From contig CAMLJW010000023.1 in NCBI GenBank assembly GCA_946480485.1, forward strand, positions 1 to 23,090: a DNA stretch of 23,090 nt. The letters run 5' to 3'. A program made the position numbers and the translations under genes. The stretch comes from an uncultured Streptomyces sp. (GTDB taxonomy: Bacteria > Actinomycetota > Actinomycetes > Streptomycetales > Streptomycetaceae). Positions within the stretch are counted from its first letter, which is position 1. Every line of letters starts with the position of its first letter. The notes under the pieces are model-generated. The model saw only the letters and a list, made by a program, of their open reading frames with translations. It made no database searches and was not told the origin of the DNA. Positions 8,871-16,667 of the stretch are shown here, piece after piece.

Positions 8871-9213
8871 CGGCGGTGATGCCCCGACTCCGCCGCATCG
8901 CGCACCGTGGTGGGCCGTTCCCGTGCACGGCACCTCCCCCGGCCGGGCACGGGGACGACGGCCCTGCACTGTCGCCGCGAGAGGGGGCCGCCGTCCCGTG
9001 ACCGGGCTCCCTCGCGCCGGCCCCGGGTTCGCGCGATGACCGTATCCACCCGCCTCGGCCGACGCTTGCGCTCCCTGCCCGGCCCTGGCCCGCTGCCTGG
9101 CCGTCACGCGACCGGCCGGCCGTCGTGCGACACGCCCGCCCGGTACGCGGGCACACGCTCACGCTCCACCGGGGGCGGAGCCCGCGACGCCGTCCTTCGG
9201 CAGCGACCGTGAT
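8871..9213. other. Convergent intergenic region
   Basis: The 343 bases between the convergent gabD-like and lysR genes carry no supported gene. Open frames here are Arg/Pro/Gly-rich and have no domain. The notable element is the hairpin listed at 8952-8997. Short self-palindromes such as CCCGGCCGGG also occur but are common in DNA of this composition. Confidence 0.6.
8952..8997. terminator. Putative bidirectional terminator hairpin
   Basis: Bases 8952-8964 can pair with 8985-8997 in 12 of 13 positions (one A-C mismatch at 8958/8991), with a 20-nt loop. It lies about 80 nt past the gabD-like stop and between convergent genes. There is no T-tract on either side, which is common for Streptomyces terminators. 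GC-rich sequence makes chance pairing easier, so confidence is moderate. Confidence 0.5.
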
Positions 9214-10146
9214 TCAGACCGAACCGGGCCCCTCGGGCGGCACGGCCGTCTTTGCCGCCGAGCGCAGCGCCTCCAGCACCGGCCGGATCAGCGGGTGTTC
9301 CTCCGCGCCGCGCCGCACGGTCGCGAAGACCCGGCGGGTCACCGTCACGTCGTCGAGCGGGCGGACCACCACGCCCGTCAACTCCGTGCCCCACAGTGCG
9401 GAGCGCGGCACCAGGGCGACGCCCGCCCCGGCTCCGGCGAGGGCGACGACGGCCCGGAAGTCGTCGGACGAGTGCTGCAGTCGGGGCTGGAATCCGGCGT
9501 ACTCGCAGGCCAGTACCACCACGTCGTGGCAGGGGTTGCCCGGGTACGGGCCGATCCACGGCTCGTCGGCCAGGTCGGCCACCCGCAACTGGCCCGCCCC
9601 CGCGAGCCGGTGGCCGAGCGGCAGGACGGCGTCGAACGCCTCGGAGTACAGCGGCACGCGTACCAGACGCTCGTCGTCCTCCCTCGGCGCGCCGCGGTAC
9701 TCCACGGCCACCGCGACCTCCGCCTCCCCGTCCAGCACCATGGGCAGGCTCTCGTCCCCCTCCGTGTCGCGCACCCGGATCCGGATGCCGGGTGCGGTGC
9801 GCGCGAGTTCCGCGATGGCCGGTGCGAGGACGAGCGTGATGCCGGTGGCGAAGGAGGCGATGGTCACCTCGCCGGCGGCGCCCGAGGTGTATGCGGCGAG
9901 CTCGGCCCCGGCCCGCTCGAGCTGGGCGAGGATCACGTTGGCGTGACCGAGCAGGATCTCCCCGGTGGCCGTGAGGCGGATGCCGCGGCCGTTGCGCTCC
10001 AGCAGCCGCTGGCCGGTCTCGCTCTCGAGCGCCGTGAGCTGCTGTGAGACCGCGGACGGGGTGAGGTACAGCGCGGCGGCTGCGGCAGTCACGGTCCCGT
10101 GGTCCGCCACGGCGCGCAGAATCCGCAGCCGCCGCACGTCGATCAT
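9214..10146 (-). CDS. LysR-family transcriptional regulator
   Basis: A 310-residue LysR-type regulator. The N-terminal winged helix-turn-helix spans about residues 1-60 (LRILRAVADHGTVTAAAAAL, then TPSAVSQQLTALE), followed by the linker helix and a two-lobed effector-binding domain to about 295. The ATG at 10146 is only 5 nt past the kbl stop, and GGAGG inside the end of kbl is its ribosome site, so it is read from the tdh-kbl transcript. Being last in the operon suggests that it controls threonine degradation, the convergent gabT-gabD operon, or both. This is inference; the inducer cannot be read from the sequence. Confidence 0.9.
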   Translation of the reverse strand: MIDVRRLRILRAVADHGTVTAAAAALYLTPSAVSQQLTALESETGQRLLERNGRGIRLTATGEILLGHANVILAQLERAGAELAAYTSGAAGEVTIASFATGITLVLAPAIAELARTAPGIRIRVRDTEGDESLPMVLDGEAEVAVAVEYRGAPREDDERLVRVPLYSEAFDAVLPLGHRLAGAGQLRVADLADEPWIGPYPGNPCHDVVVLACEYAGFQPRLQHSSDDFRAVVALAGAGAGVALVPRSALWGTELTGVVVRPLDDVTVTRRVFATVRRGAEEHPLIRPVLEALRSAAKTAVPPEGPGSV

Positions 10147-10151
10147 GTCGC

Positions 10152-11360
10152 TCAGCCTCCCAGGGTCTCGCGGGCCGCCACGAATGCTGCCACGGCGCGC
10201 TCCACGTCGGCGAGGGAGTGGGCGGCCGAAAGCTGAACCCGGATGCGCGCCTGTCCGTGGGGGACCACCGGGTGGGAGAAGCCGATGACGTACACGCCCT
10301 GCTCCAGCAGCAGCTCGGCCATGTGCCCGGCGCGGGTCGCGTCACCGATCATCACGGGCACGATGGGGTGGTCGCCGGGCAGGATGTCGAACCCGGCCTG
10401 CGCCATCCGCGACCGGAACAGCGCGGTGTTGTCGGCCAGCCGCTGCCGCAGGGCGGCCCCGAGGCCCCTGCCGGTGTCCTCCACCAGGTCCAGCACCTTC
10501 AGGGAGGCGGCGGCGATCACCGGCGCGAGCGAGTTGGAGAACAGATACGGCCGGGAACGCTGGCGGAGCAGCGCGACGATCTCGGCGCGGGCACCGACGT
10601 AGCCGCCGGAGGCGCCGCCGAGGGCCTTGCCCAGCGTGCCGGTGACGATGTCGACGCGGTCCATGACACCGTGCAGCTCGTGGGTGCCGCGGCCGCCGGG
10701 ACCGACGACGCCGACGGCGTGCGAGTCGTCGACCATCACCATCGCGTCGTATGTCTCGGCGAGGTCGCAGATCTCCCGCAGCGGCGCCGTACAGCCGTCC
10801 ATGGAGAAGACCCCGTCGGTGACGACCAGGCGGCGCCGCGAGTCGGAGGTCTCCTTCAGTCGCCGTTCCAGCTCGGCCAGGTCGCGGTTGGCGTAGCGGT
10901 GGCGGCGGGCCTTGGACAGGCGGATGCCGTCGATGATGCTGGCGTGGTTGAGGGCGTCGGAGATGACCGCGTCCCGCTCGTCCAGGAGGGTCTCGAAGAC
11001 TCCGCCGTTGGCGTCGAAGCAGGACGAGTAGAGGATCGTGTCCTCGGTGCCGAGGAAGCGGGAGAGCCGGTCCTCCAGCTGTTTGTGGACCTCCTGGGTC
11101 CCGCAGATGAACCGGACGGAGGCCATGCCGTACCCCCAGCGGTCCAGGGCGTCCTTGGCCGCGGCGACCACCTCCGGGTGGTCGCAGAGGCCGAGGTAGT
11201 TGTTGGCGCAGAAGTTCAGCACCTCTCCGGGGCGGCCGCCGGCGGTGACGGCGACGGCCGCGCTCTGCGGCGTGCCGATGACCCGCTCGGGCTTGTGCAG
11301 GCCGGCGGCGGCGATCTCGTCCAGGGTGGCGCGCAGGTCGTCGCGCACTGAGTCGAACAT
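10152..11360 (-). CDS. kbl: 2-amino-3-ketobutyrate CoA ligase (glycine C-acetyltransferase)
   Basis: A 402-residue PLP enzyme of the alpha-oxoamine synthase family. It cleaves 2-amino-3-oxobutyrate with CoA to glycine and acetyl-CoA, the second step of threonine degradation. Visible motifs are [10 protein letters not shown], the [11 protein letters not shown] segment, [21 protein letters not shown] and the Schiff-base lysine in [13 protein letters not shown] (K245, one off the E. coli position). Length matches the family. The ATG at 11360 follows GAGGAG at a good distance. It lies 88 nt downstream of tdh on the same strand and 5 nt before lysR. The tdh neighbour separates it from 8-amino-7-oxononanoate synthase (BioF) and ALA synthase relatives. 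Confidence 0.95.
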   Translation of the reverse strand: MFDSVRDDLRATLDEIAAAGLHKPERVIGTPQSAAVAVTAGGRPGEVLNFCANNYLGLCDHPEVVAAAKDALDRWGYGMASVRFICGTQEVHKQLEDRLSRFLGTEDTILYSSCFDANGGVFETLLDERDAVISDALNHASIIDGIRLSKARRHRYANRDLAELERRLKETSDSRRRLVVTDGVFSMDGCTAPLREICDLAETYDAMVMVDDSHAVGVVGPGGRGTHELHGVMDRVDIVTGTLGKALGGASGGYVGARAEIVALLRQRSRPYLFSNSLAPVIAAASLKVLDLVEDTGRGLGAALRQRLADNTALFRSRMAQAGFDILPGDHPIVPVMIGDATRAGHMAELLLEQGVYVIGFSHPVVPHGQARIRVQLSAAHSLADVERAVAAFVAARETLGG

Positions 11361-11448
11361 GGCGGGTGGCTCCTCGGGGCAGTGGGCGTGCGGGAGAAAG
11401 GGTGGCGCGAAGCGTGAAGGCGCGACGGACGCGACGGCGAGGACGTGT

Positions 11449-12477
11449 TCAGACGGTCCAGTCGAGGACGACCTTGCCGCACCGCCCGCCCGCGGCGTCC
11501 TCGAAGGCCGCGTCGAACTCCTGGCAGGGATAGCGGCCGGTGACCACAGGGTTGATGTCGAGGCCGCGTTCCAGCAGCACCGACATGGCGTACCAGGTCT
11601 CGAACATCTCCCGGCCGTAGATGCCCTTGATAGTGATCATGGAGGTGACGATCCTGGCGAAGTCGACCGCGAACTCCTCGGCGGGCAGTCCCAGGACGGC
11701 GATCCGTCCGCCGTGCGTCATGTTGGTGATCATGTCGCGCAGGGCTTCGGGGCGGCCCGACATCTCCAGGCCGACATCGAAGCCCTCCCGCAGGCCCAGA
11801 TGCCGCTGAGCCGTCTCGATCGATGTGTCGGCGACGTTGACCGCCAGACCGACGCCGACCTTGCGGGCCAGCTCCAGGCGGTACTCGCTGACGTCGGTGA
11901 TGACCACGTTGCGGGCCCCGGCGTGCGCGGCCACCGCTGCCGCCATGATGCCGATGGGGCCGGCTCCCGTGATCAGCACGTCCTCGCCCACCAGGGGGAA
12001 GGACAGCGCGGTGTGGACGGCGTTGCCGAACGGGTCGAAGATGGCCGCCGTGTCGAGGTCGACGGGCAGCCGGTGCACCCACACGTTCCCCGCCGGGAGG
12101 GCCACGTACTCGGCGAACGCGCCGTCGCGGCCGACACCGAGTCCCACCGTGTTCCGGCACAGGTGCCGCCGGCCTGCCAGGCAGTTGCGGCACTTACCGC
12201 ACACTAGGTGGCCCTCGCCGCTGACCAGGTCACCGACCTTGATGTCGGTGACGTCCCCGCCGATTTCGGCGACCTCGCCGACGAACTCGTGGCCGAGCAC
12301 CAACGGGGTGCGCACCGCCCGCCGCGCCCATCCGTCGTAGGCGCGGATGTGCAGGTCCGTGCCGCAGATACCGGTGCGGAGCACCTTGATCAGGACGTCG
12401 CCGGGGCCGATGGACGGCTCGGGCACCTCCCTCAGCCACAGGCCGGGCTCCGCCTTGTCCTTCACCAGTGCCTTCAT
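11449..12477 (-). CDS. tdh: L-threonine 3-dehydrogenase
   Basis: A 342-residue zinc-dependent medium-chain dehydrogenase that oxidises L-threonine to 2-amino-3-oxobutyrate with NAD+. Catalytic zinc residues C38 and H63-E64 are present, with T40 and H43 beside them. The structural zinc cysteines C93, C96, C99 and C107 fall at the same numbers as in E. coli Tdh. The nucleotide motif GAGPIG lies in the Rossmann domain. The ATG at 12477, with GGAGC about 8 nt upstream, gives the usual family length; an in-frame codon 90 nt upstream would add a non-conserved extension. It heads the tdh-kbl-lysR operon. Confidence 0.94.
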   Translation of the reverse strand: MKALVKDKAEPGLWLREVPEPSIGPGDVLIKVLRTGICGTDLHIRAYDGWARRAVRTPLVLGHEFVGEVAEIGGDVTDIKVGDLVSGEGHLVCGKCRNCLAGRRHLCRNTVGLGVGRDGAFAEYVALPAGNVWVHRLPVDLDTAAIFDPFGNAVHTALSFPLVGEDVLITGAGPIGIMAAAVAAHAGARNVVITDVSEYRLELARKVGVGLAVNVADTSIETAQRHLGLREGFDVGLEMSGRPEALRDMITNMTHGGRIAVLGLPAEEFAVDFARIVTSMITIKGIYGREMFETWYAMSVLLERGLDINPVVTGRYPCQEFDAAFEDAAGGRCGKVVLDWTV

Positions 12478-12786
12478 GCCGGAGCTCCTGTGCGCGAGGG
12501 GGTGGAAAGACGCCGGTGCGGGGCCGCGCGAGGGGTGCCGACATCCGGCCGCACCGGGCAGCAGCAATCTGCCTGGTGACGGCCGCCCGGTCCATCGAGG
12601 ATTTCTTAACCGGGCCGACAGCCGGCCTTCACGATCGACCCCGGGACGGCGGCCGAGGGCAGGGTGCTGTCATCCTCGATTCCGGCGCGGGTACGGGACG
12701 CGCAGGGTGGCCAGGGCTGGGCGGTCGGGGGTGACCACTGTCGACAACTTGGGCCCGTGGGGCGGTAGTTGTCATACCTTGGAAGG
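12478..12786. other. Divergent promoter region between tdh and the protease cassette
   Basis: These 309 bases separate the minus-strand tdh operon from the plus-strand protease cassette and hold no supported gene. A locally AT-richer patch (12601-12610, ATTTCTTAAC) may belong to the tdh promoter. A perfect 9-bp inverted repeat, ATCGAGGAT (12594-12602) and ATCCTCGAT (12672-12680), spans 87 bases and could be a pair of regulator half-sites. By chance alone such a pair is not very rare in 300 bases. Confidence 0.4.
12743..12773 (+). promoter_or_regulatory. Operator-like inverted repeat before the protease cassette
   Basis: GACAACT (12743-12749) and AGTTGTC (12767-12773) form a perfect 7-bp inverted repeat with a 17-nt spacer, ending 13 nt before the first start codon. 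TCGACA at 12741 and TAGTTG at 12766 could be weak -35 and -10 elements with a 19-nt spacing. The position fits a promoter/operator or a 5' mRNA hairpin. Neither is proven. Confidence 0.4.
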
Positions 12787-14487
12787 ATGGCGGTGCATCA
12801 CCACACCGAGAATCCGTGGCGGGTGAGAGTGGACGACGAGAGGGGAACTCCATGTGGTGCCGGGGTACTACTCGACGATCTGCACGTTCTGACCTGTGCC
12901 CACGTCGTCGAAGACGCCGGGGCGGCGCCGGGGGGAGCCACAGACCGCGTGAGAATCAGCAGTGCGGCCTGCCGCCCGGAGTGGATCCGCACCGCGCGCG
13001 TGGCTCCGGACTCGTGGGTGCACAAGAGCGGCACTCGGCGCGGTGACGTGGCGCTGCTCGAACTGGAGGAGCCGGCCGACTGCGGATTGCGGACCACGCT
13101 GCGCAAGGCGCCCATCTCCGGCGGCGGAGTGCGCGCGTACGGCTTCCCGCAGGACGAACCGTACGGCATCTGGACGAAGGCGGAGCTGGCCGGATCCGGC
13201 GGCCGTCAGGGCGAGTGGGGCCAGCTGCGGCGGGTGGACGTGGGCGATCCGTGGATCGAACAGGGCTACTCGGGCGCCGGAGTGGTGGCGCTGGACGGCG
13301 AGTTCGCCGGGCGCGTCATCGGCATCGTGGTGGCCGACTACGTCAACGACGGCGTCAGGGCCGCCTGGATGCTGCCGACCGAGACGGTGCTGACCCACCT
13401 GCCACGGCTGGGGGACTTCACCGACGGGGATTCCACCGACGAACTGGGGGTGCCCGGAGGTGAGTTGCCCAGGGACGTGCTGGACGATCCGCTGCGGCTC
13501 GCCCTGACCCAGGAACTCACCCGGCTGCTCGAGAGCGGGTGGACGGGCACCGTGGTCGTCGGCACCGACGCCTCGAACCAGGCGGGCTCCTCGTGGCTGG
13601 TGCGTCTCGTGCGCACGGCCGATCCGGCGGCCCGGGCGATCGTCACCGACGCCGAGCTCACCGGAGCGCCCAGGGACACGGTCCTCGGGCTTGGCTCCAT
13701 CGACGCGGCCTATGACGCCCAAGGAAGGTCCCTCACCGACGTGCGCGGCTATCTGATGCGCCGGTTCGGGCTCCGCGCCGACAACGACCGCGCGGCGGTG
13801 CGGCAGCTGCTGCGCCGCAAGCCGCCCGCCTGTCTGGTGGTGGGCCGCGTCGACCGGGCCGCGGACCCGGAGACACTGGTACGGGAACTGCTGGGGCCGT
13901 TGGCCGTACGAGCCCGGTCCCGCGGGATCCGCCTGGTCCTTGGATTCGAGGGCCGGCCACCGGCCGATCTCGCCCACGACGTGTCCCTCGACCCCGAACC
14001 GCTCCACGGGTCGGCCGCCGGCGAGGTGACCGCGGCAGAGGTCCAGGCGGTCGTCGGACAGCTTTCCGACGAGGAGGCCGCGGCGGCCCGGACGCAGGAG
14101 GAGTGGGGCGAGAGGTTCTTCGCCGCGCCACGGCTGCCACCGCGCTCAGCGCCCCGGTTGCGCGTCCGGCTGGCCGTCGCCCGGGCGACGGAACCGAACC
14201 CCGAACTGACCGTGGCCCACGACCAGGCCGTCCGTGCCCGCGCGGAGGTCGCGCGATTCGACCGCGCTCTGCGGCAGATGATCGAGAAGCACGACGACCT
14301 GTGCACGAGCCTGGAGCTGAACCGCGTACGAGCCGCGCGGTTCTTCGGCGACGAGGACTGGGCGCTCGCCGAGCTCCATGCTCCCGCGGCCCGTGCGCTG
14401 CACACCGTACCCATCGATCTCACGGCCGCCCGCACGCTGGTAGGGCGCTACACCGACGAGGTCAACCGCCGGATCGACGAAGGGTGA
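12787..14487 (+). CDS. Cytoplasmic trypsin-like protease with degenerate NTPase-like C-terminal domain
   Basis: A 566-residue protein with no signal peptide. Residues 1-200 form a chymotrypsin-fold protease with the triad H39 (LTCAHVV), D87 (RGDVALLEL) and S162 (GYSGAGVV, in place of the usual GDSGGP). Residues about 235-430 look like a P-loop NTPase order of strands: VVVGTDASNQAGSSWLVRLV where Walker A should be but with no lysine, then PPACLVVGRVDRA where Walker B should be, then RLVLGFEGRP. This resemblance is my inference. The tail (430-566) is helical and charged. It is the first gene of the cassette and ends 4 nt before the kinase start. The GTG at 12793 has a better-spaced GGAAGG and is an alternative start. 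Such proteases occur beside vWA and Trypco genes in predicted bacterial conflict systems. Confidence 0.82.
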   Translation: MAVHHHTENPWRVRVDDERGTPCGAGVLLDDLHVLTCAHVVEDAGAAPGGATDRVRISSAACRPEWIRTARVAPDSWVHKSGTRRGDVALLELEEPADCGLRTTLRKAPISGGGVRAYGFPQDEPYGIWTKAELAGSGGRQGEWGQLRRVDVGDPWIEQGYSGAGVVALDGEFAGRVIGIVVADYVNDGVRAAWMLPTETVLTHLPRLGDFTDGDSTDELGVPGGELPRDVLDDPLRLALTQELTRLLESGWTGTVVVGTDASNQAGSSWLVRLVRTADPAARAIVTDAELTGAPRDTVLGLGSIDAAYDAQGRSLTDVRGYLMRRFGLRADNDRAAVRQLLRRKPPACLVVGRVDRAADPETLVRELLGPLAVRARSRGIRLVLGFEGRPPADLAHDVSLDPEPLHGSAAGEVTAAEVQAVVGQLSDEEAAAARTQEEWGERFFAAPRLPPRSAPRLRVRLAVARATEPNPELTVAHDQAVRARAEVARFDRALRQMIEKHDDLCTSLELNRVRAARFFGDEDWALAELHAPAARALHTVPIDLTAARTLVGRYTDEVNRRIDEG

Positions 14488-14491
14488 TGCC

Positions 14492-16612
14492 GTGGCGAGG
14501 TGCAATCGACCCGAATGCGGCCGGGGCGAGATCGACATGCAGGGCTTCTGTACCGTGTGCGACCGAAAGCCGTTGCCACGGGGGAGCACCGGCTCCGCCG
14601 GACGCGAGGCCGGCCCGTCGCAGGGTGCCGCCGTCGGCGTGGCCCAGGTGCGCCCGGACCCCTGGTACGGCCTGACACTGGTCGATTCCGGTCACGCCCC
14701 CGAACCGCCTGACGCACCGCTGACGGCAGCGGAAGCCGTCCCCGAGGAAGACCGCTTCTGCGCGAATCCCGGGTGCGGTGGGCCGGTGGGACGGGGGCAC
14801 GACGGCGAGCCGGGCCGAAGCACGGGCTTCTGCCCCCGGTGCGGCACCCCTTTCGACTTCTCCCAGCCCCACGGACGCACCATCGCCGGGCGCTACGACG
14901 TCGAGCGCGTCCTCGGCTCCGGGGCCTACGGGGAGGCGTATCTGGCCCACGACCGCAACCTCGAGACGCACGTGGTGCTCAAGCGCCTGAAGAGGGCGGT
15001 GGTCAAGACCGAGCATGAGCGCAACGTGCTGGTCGGGCTCCGGCACGACAGCATCGTCCGCATCCTGGGCTACGAGCCCGAGGGACCGCACCTCGTGCTC
15101 GAGTACGTCCCGGGCGATCCCCTCGCGGCGCGGGGCGACGACCGGCTCGAGACGCTTCTTGCGCACGGCGTCCGCATCCTCCAGGCGCTCGACTACCTGC
15201 ATGCCAGGGGCCTGCTGCACTGCGACGTCAAACCCCTGAACGTCATCCGGTTTCCGGAGGAGGGCCCCACCGGGCCGCTCGACCGGGTACGGCTCATCGA
15301 CTTCGGCGCCGTGCGCTCCCAGCAGGACGCCGGGCCGATCGTCGCGTACACCGAGGCGTACGCACCCCCGAAGGGCGATCCGGAACACGTGCAGCCCACC
15401 GCCGGCTTCGACCTGTACGCCGTCGGCATCACGCTGCTGGAAGTGTGCCGACCGCACCGGAGCGACGCCTCGAAGCCCGGCGTCGACTCGCTCAACACAC
15501 TGCTGGAGCGCGCCACTGACGTCGCCGTGCCGGGGAGACGATTTGTTTCGGCACGTCAGTTCGCGGAACAGCTCAGCGGGGTGATCCGGCAGATCGTGGC
15601 GGCGCCGCCGACCCGTCGGCAGGTGACCCGTCCGTCGGGGTTGTTCGGCTCGATGGCCGCCCCGCTGCACGGCGGGCTGGGGGCGGCACGGCCACTCGGC
15701 CACTGGGTCCGGGCAAAGGCGAGCGACGGCGGGCTGCTGACGATGCCCGCGCCGTTCTCCGCGCCGAAGCCCCGGGACATCGCCGTGGCTCTCCCGACAC
15801 CCCTGTCCGATCCCGACGATCCGAACATCGACGGCTCGGCCGGAAACGCGCTGGCCGAGAGTCGGCTCGCCCTGCGCAGAAAAGACCTGGCCGAGGCCCG
15901 GCGGACGCTCTTCGACGCGGACCTGCCCCACTGGCACTGGCTGCACGCGTGGTACTCCGGTCTCATCGCGCTGGCGCGCAAGGACGTGGCGAGAGCCCAA
16001 GACCACTTCACCGACGTACGAAGAACCCTCCCCGGCGAACTGATCCCGCAGCTCGCGCTGGGCCTGTGCGCCGAGTTGCAGGACGACCGGGCGATCGCAC
16101 AGTCCCACTACAGCACGGTCTTCGACACCACCCCCGCGCTCGGCGCCGCGGGCTTCGGCCTGGCCCGTGTGCACCTGCGGGAGGGGCGGCGCGCGGAAGC
16201 GGTGAGCACCGCCGAACGGCTGGCCCAGGAGTTCCGCTTCGAGCAGGAGGCGCGGGTCGCGGCCGTACGTCTGCTCGTCACGGCCCTCGCGCAACCGACC
16301 CCCGCGGTGCCGACGGAGGACGACCTGGCGCGGGCTCGCGCGGCGCTGGCCGGCCTCCGTCTGGACGAAGCCGAGACCGCGGGGCTGCAGGCCGAGATGC
16401 AGTACGCGCAGTTCCTGCGCACCCACGACCGGCTGGAGTTGTCCGAAGCGGTACGGGAGCTCGGCGCTCACGCCCCCACCGAGCGCGAGTGCGTCGCGCT
16501 GGTGGATCTGGCGAACCGGCTGCGTCCCGCGGTGAATTGGAGATGGCACAGAGGGCGTGGCCGAACCGCGCATTCCCGTTTCGGAGGAACAGCCGACAGG
16601 CTAAGCTCCTGA
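14492..16612 (+). CDS. PknG-like Ser/Thr protein kinase with zinc ribbons and TPR tail
   Basis: A 706-residue soluble kinase with PknG-type order. Two N-terminal zinc ribbons (C4, C9, C20, C23 and C90, C95, C114, C117) precede a kinase domain at about 130-370, and a helical TPR-like region runs from about 450 to 680. Catalytic residues are present: glycine loop GSGAYG (142-147), K164 in VVLKRLK, HCDVKPLN (D245, N250) and DFG (D270). HCD replaces HRD, so it is a non-RD kinase and probably does not need activation-loop phosphorylation. No transmembrane segment is seen, unlike PASTA or receptor kinases. The GTG at 14492 comes 4 nt after the protease stop, with GAAGGG as ribosome site. Mycobacterial PknG controls central metabolism and redox; here the neighbours point to a role within the protease/vWA cassette. 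Confidence 0.88.
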   Translation: MARCNRPECGRGEIDMQGFCTVCDRKPLPRGSTGSAGREAGPSQGAAVGVAQVRPDPWYGLTLVDSGHAPEPPDAPLTAAEAVPEEDRFCANPGCGGPVGRGHDGEPGRSTGFCPRCGTPFDFSQPHGRTIAGRYDVERVLGSGAYGEAYLAHDRNLETHVVLKRLKRAVVKTEHERNVLVGLRHDSIVRILGYEPEGPHLVLEYVPGDPLAARGDDRLETLLAHGVRILQALDYLHARGLLHCDVKPLNVIRFPEEGPTGPLDRVRLIDFGAVRSQQDAGPIVAYTEAYAPPKGDPEHVQPTAGFDLYAVGITLLEVCRPHRSDASKPGVDSLNTLLERATDVAVPGRRFVSARQFAEQLSGVIRQIVAAPPTRRQVTRPSGLFGSMAAPLHGGLGAARPLGHWVRAKASDGGLLTMPAPFSAPKPRDIAVALPTPLSDPDDPNIDGSAGNALAESRLALRRKDLAEARRTLFDADLPHWHWLHAWYSGLIALARKDVARAQDHFTDVRRTLPGELIPQLALGLCAELQDDRAIAQSHYSTVFDTTPALGAAGFGLARVHLREGRRAEAVSTAERLAQEFRFEQEARVAAVRLLVTALAQPTPAVPTEDDLARARAALAGLRLDEAETAGLQAEMQYAQFLRTHDRLELSEAVRELGAHAPTERECVALVDLANRLRPAVNWRWHRGRGRTAHSRFGGTADRLSS

Positions 16613-16640
16613 GGCGCTACGCAGAGGACACGCGGGGACG

Positions 16641-16660
16641 CACAGCGACACACAGCGACA
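16641..16660. repeat. Perfect 10-bp tandem duplication
   Basis: CACAGCGACA occurs twice head to tail in the 55-nt gap between the kinase and vWA genes, the largest gap inside the cassette. It could be a recent slippage duplication or a binding site. It leaves the vWA start without a strong ribosome site. Confidence 0.6.
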
Positions 16661-16667
16661 CAATCGG

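Noticed and set aside
7218..9107. Minus-strand open frame of about 630 codons opposite the gabD-like gene
   Set aside because: It crosses the whole aldehyde dehydrogenase gene in antisense and has low-complexity composition. High-GC codon bias creates such frames.
10218..11351. Plus-strand open frame opposite kbl
   Set aside because: kbl on the minus strand has its full set of PLP motifs. The opposite frame is rich in Val, Gly, Asp and His with no fold.
12478..12600. Possible glycine or threonine riboswitch before tdh
   Set aside because: The leader has no recognisable riboswitch core or conserved paired elements; it is simply GC-rich.
12868..14007. Minus-strand open frame opposite the protease gene
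   Set aside because: The plus frame has an ordered His-Asp-Ser triad and better codon bias.
14462..16573. Minus-strand open frame of about 700 codons opposite the kinase
   Set aside because: The plus strand has complete kinase motifs and two zinc ribbons. The mirror frame has no recognisable domain and no ribosome site.
16641..16660. Start of a CRISPR-like or satellite array
   Set aside because: Only two 10-bp copies are present, with no spacers and no cas genes.
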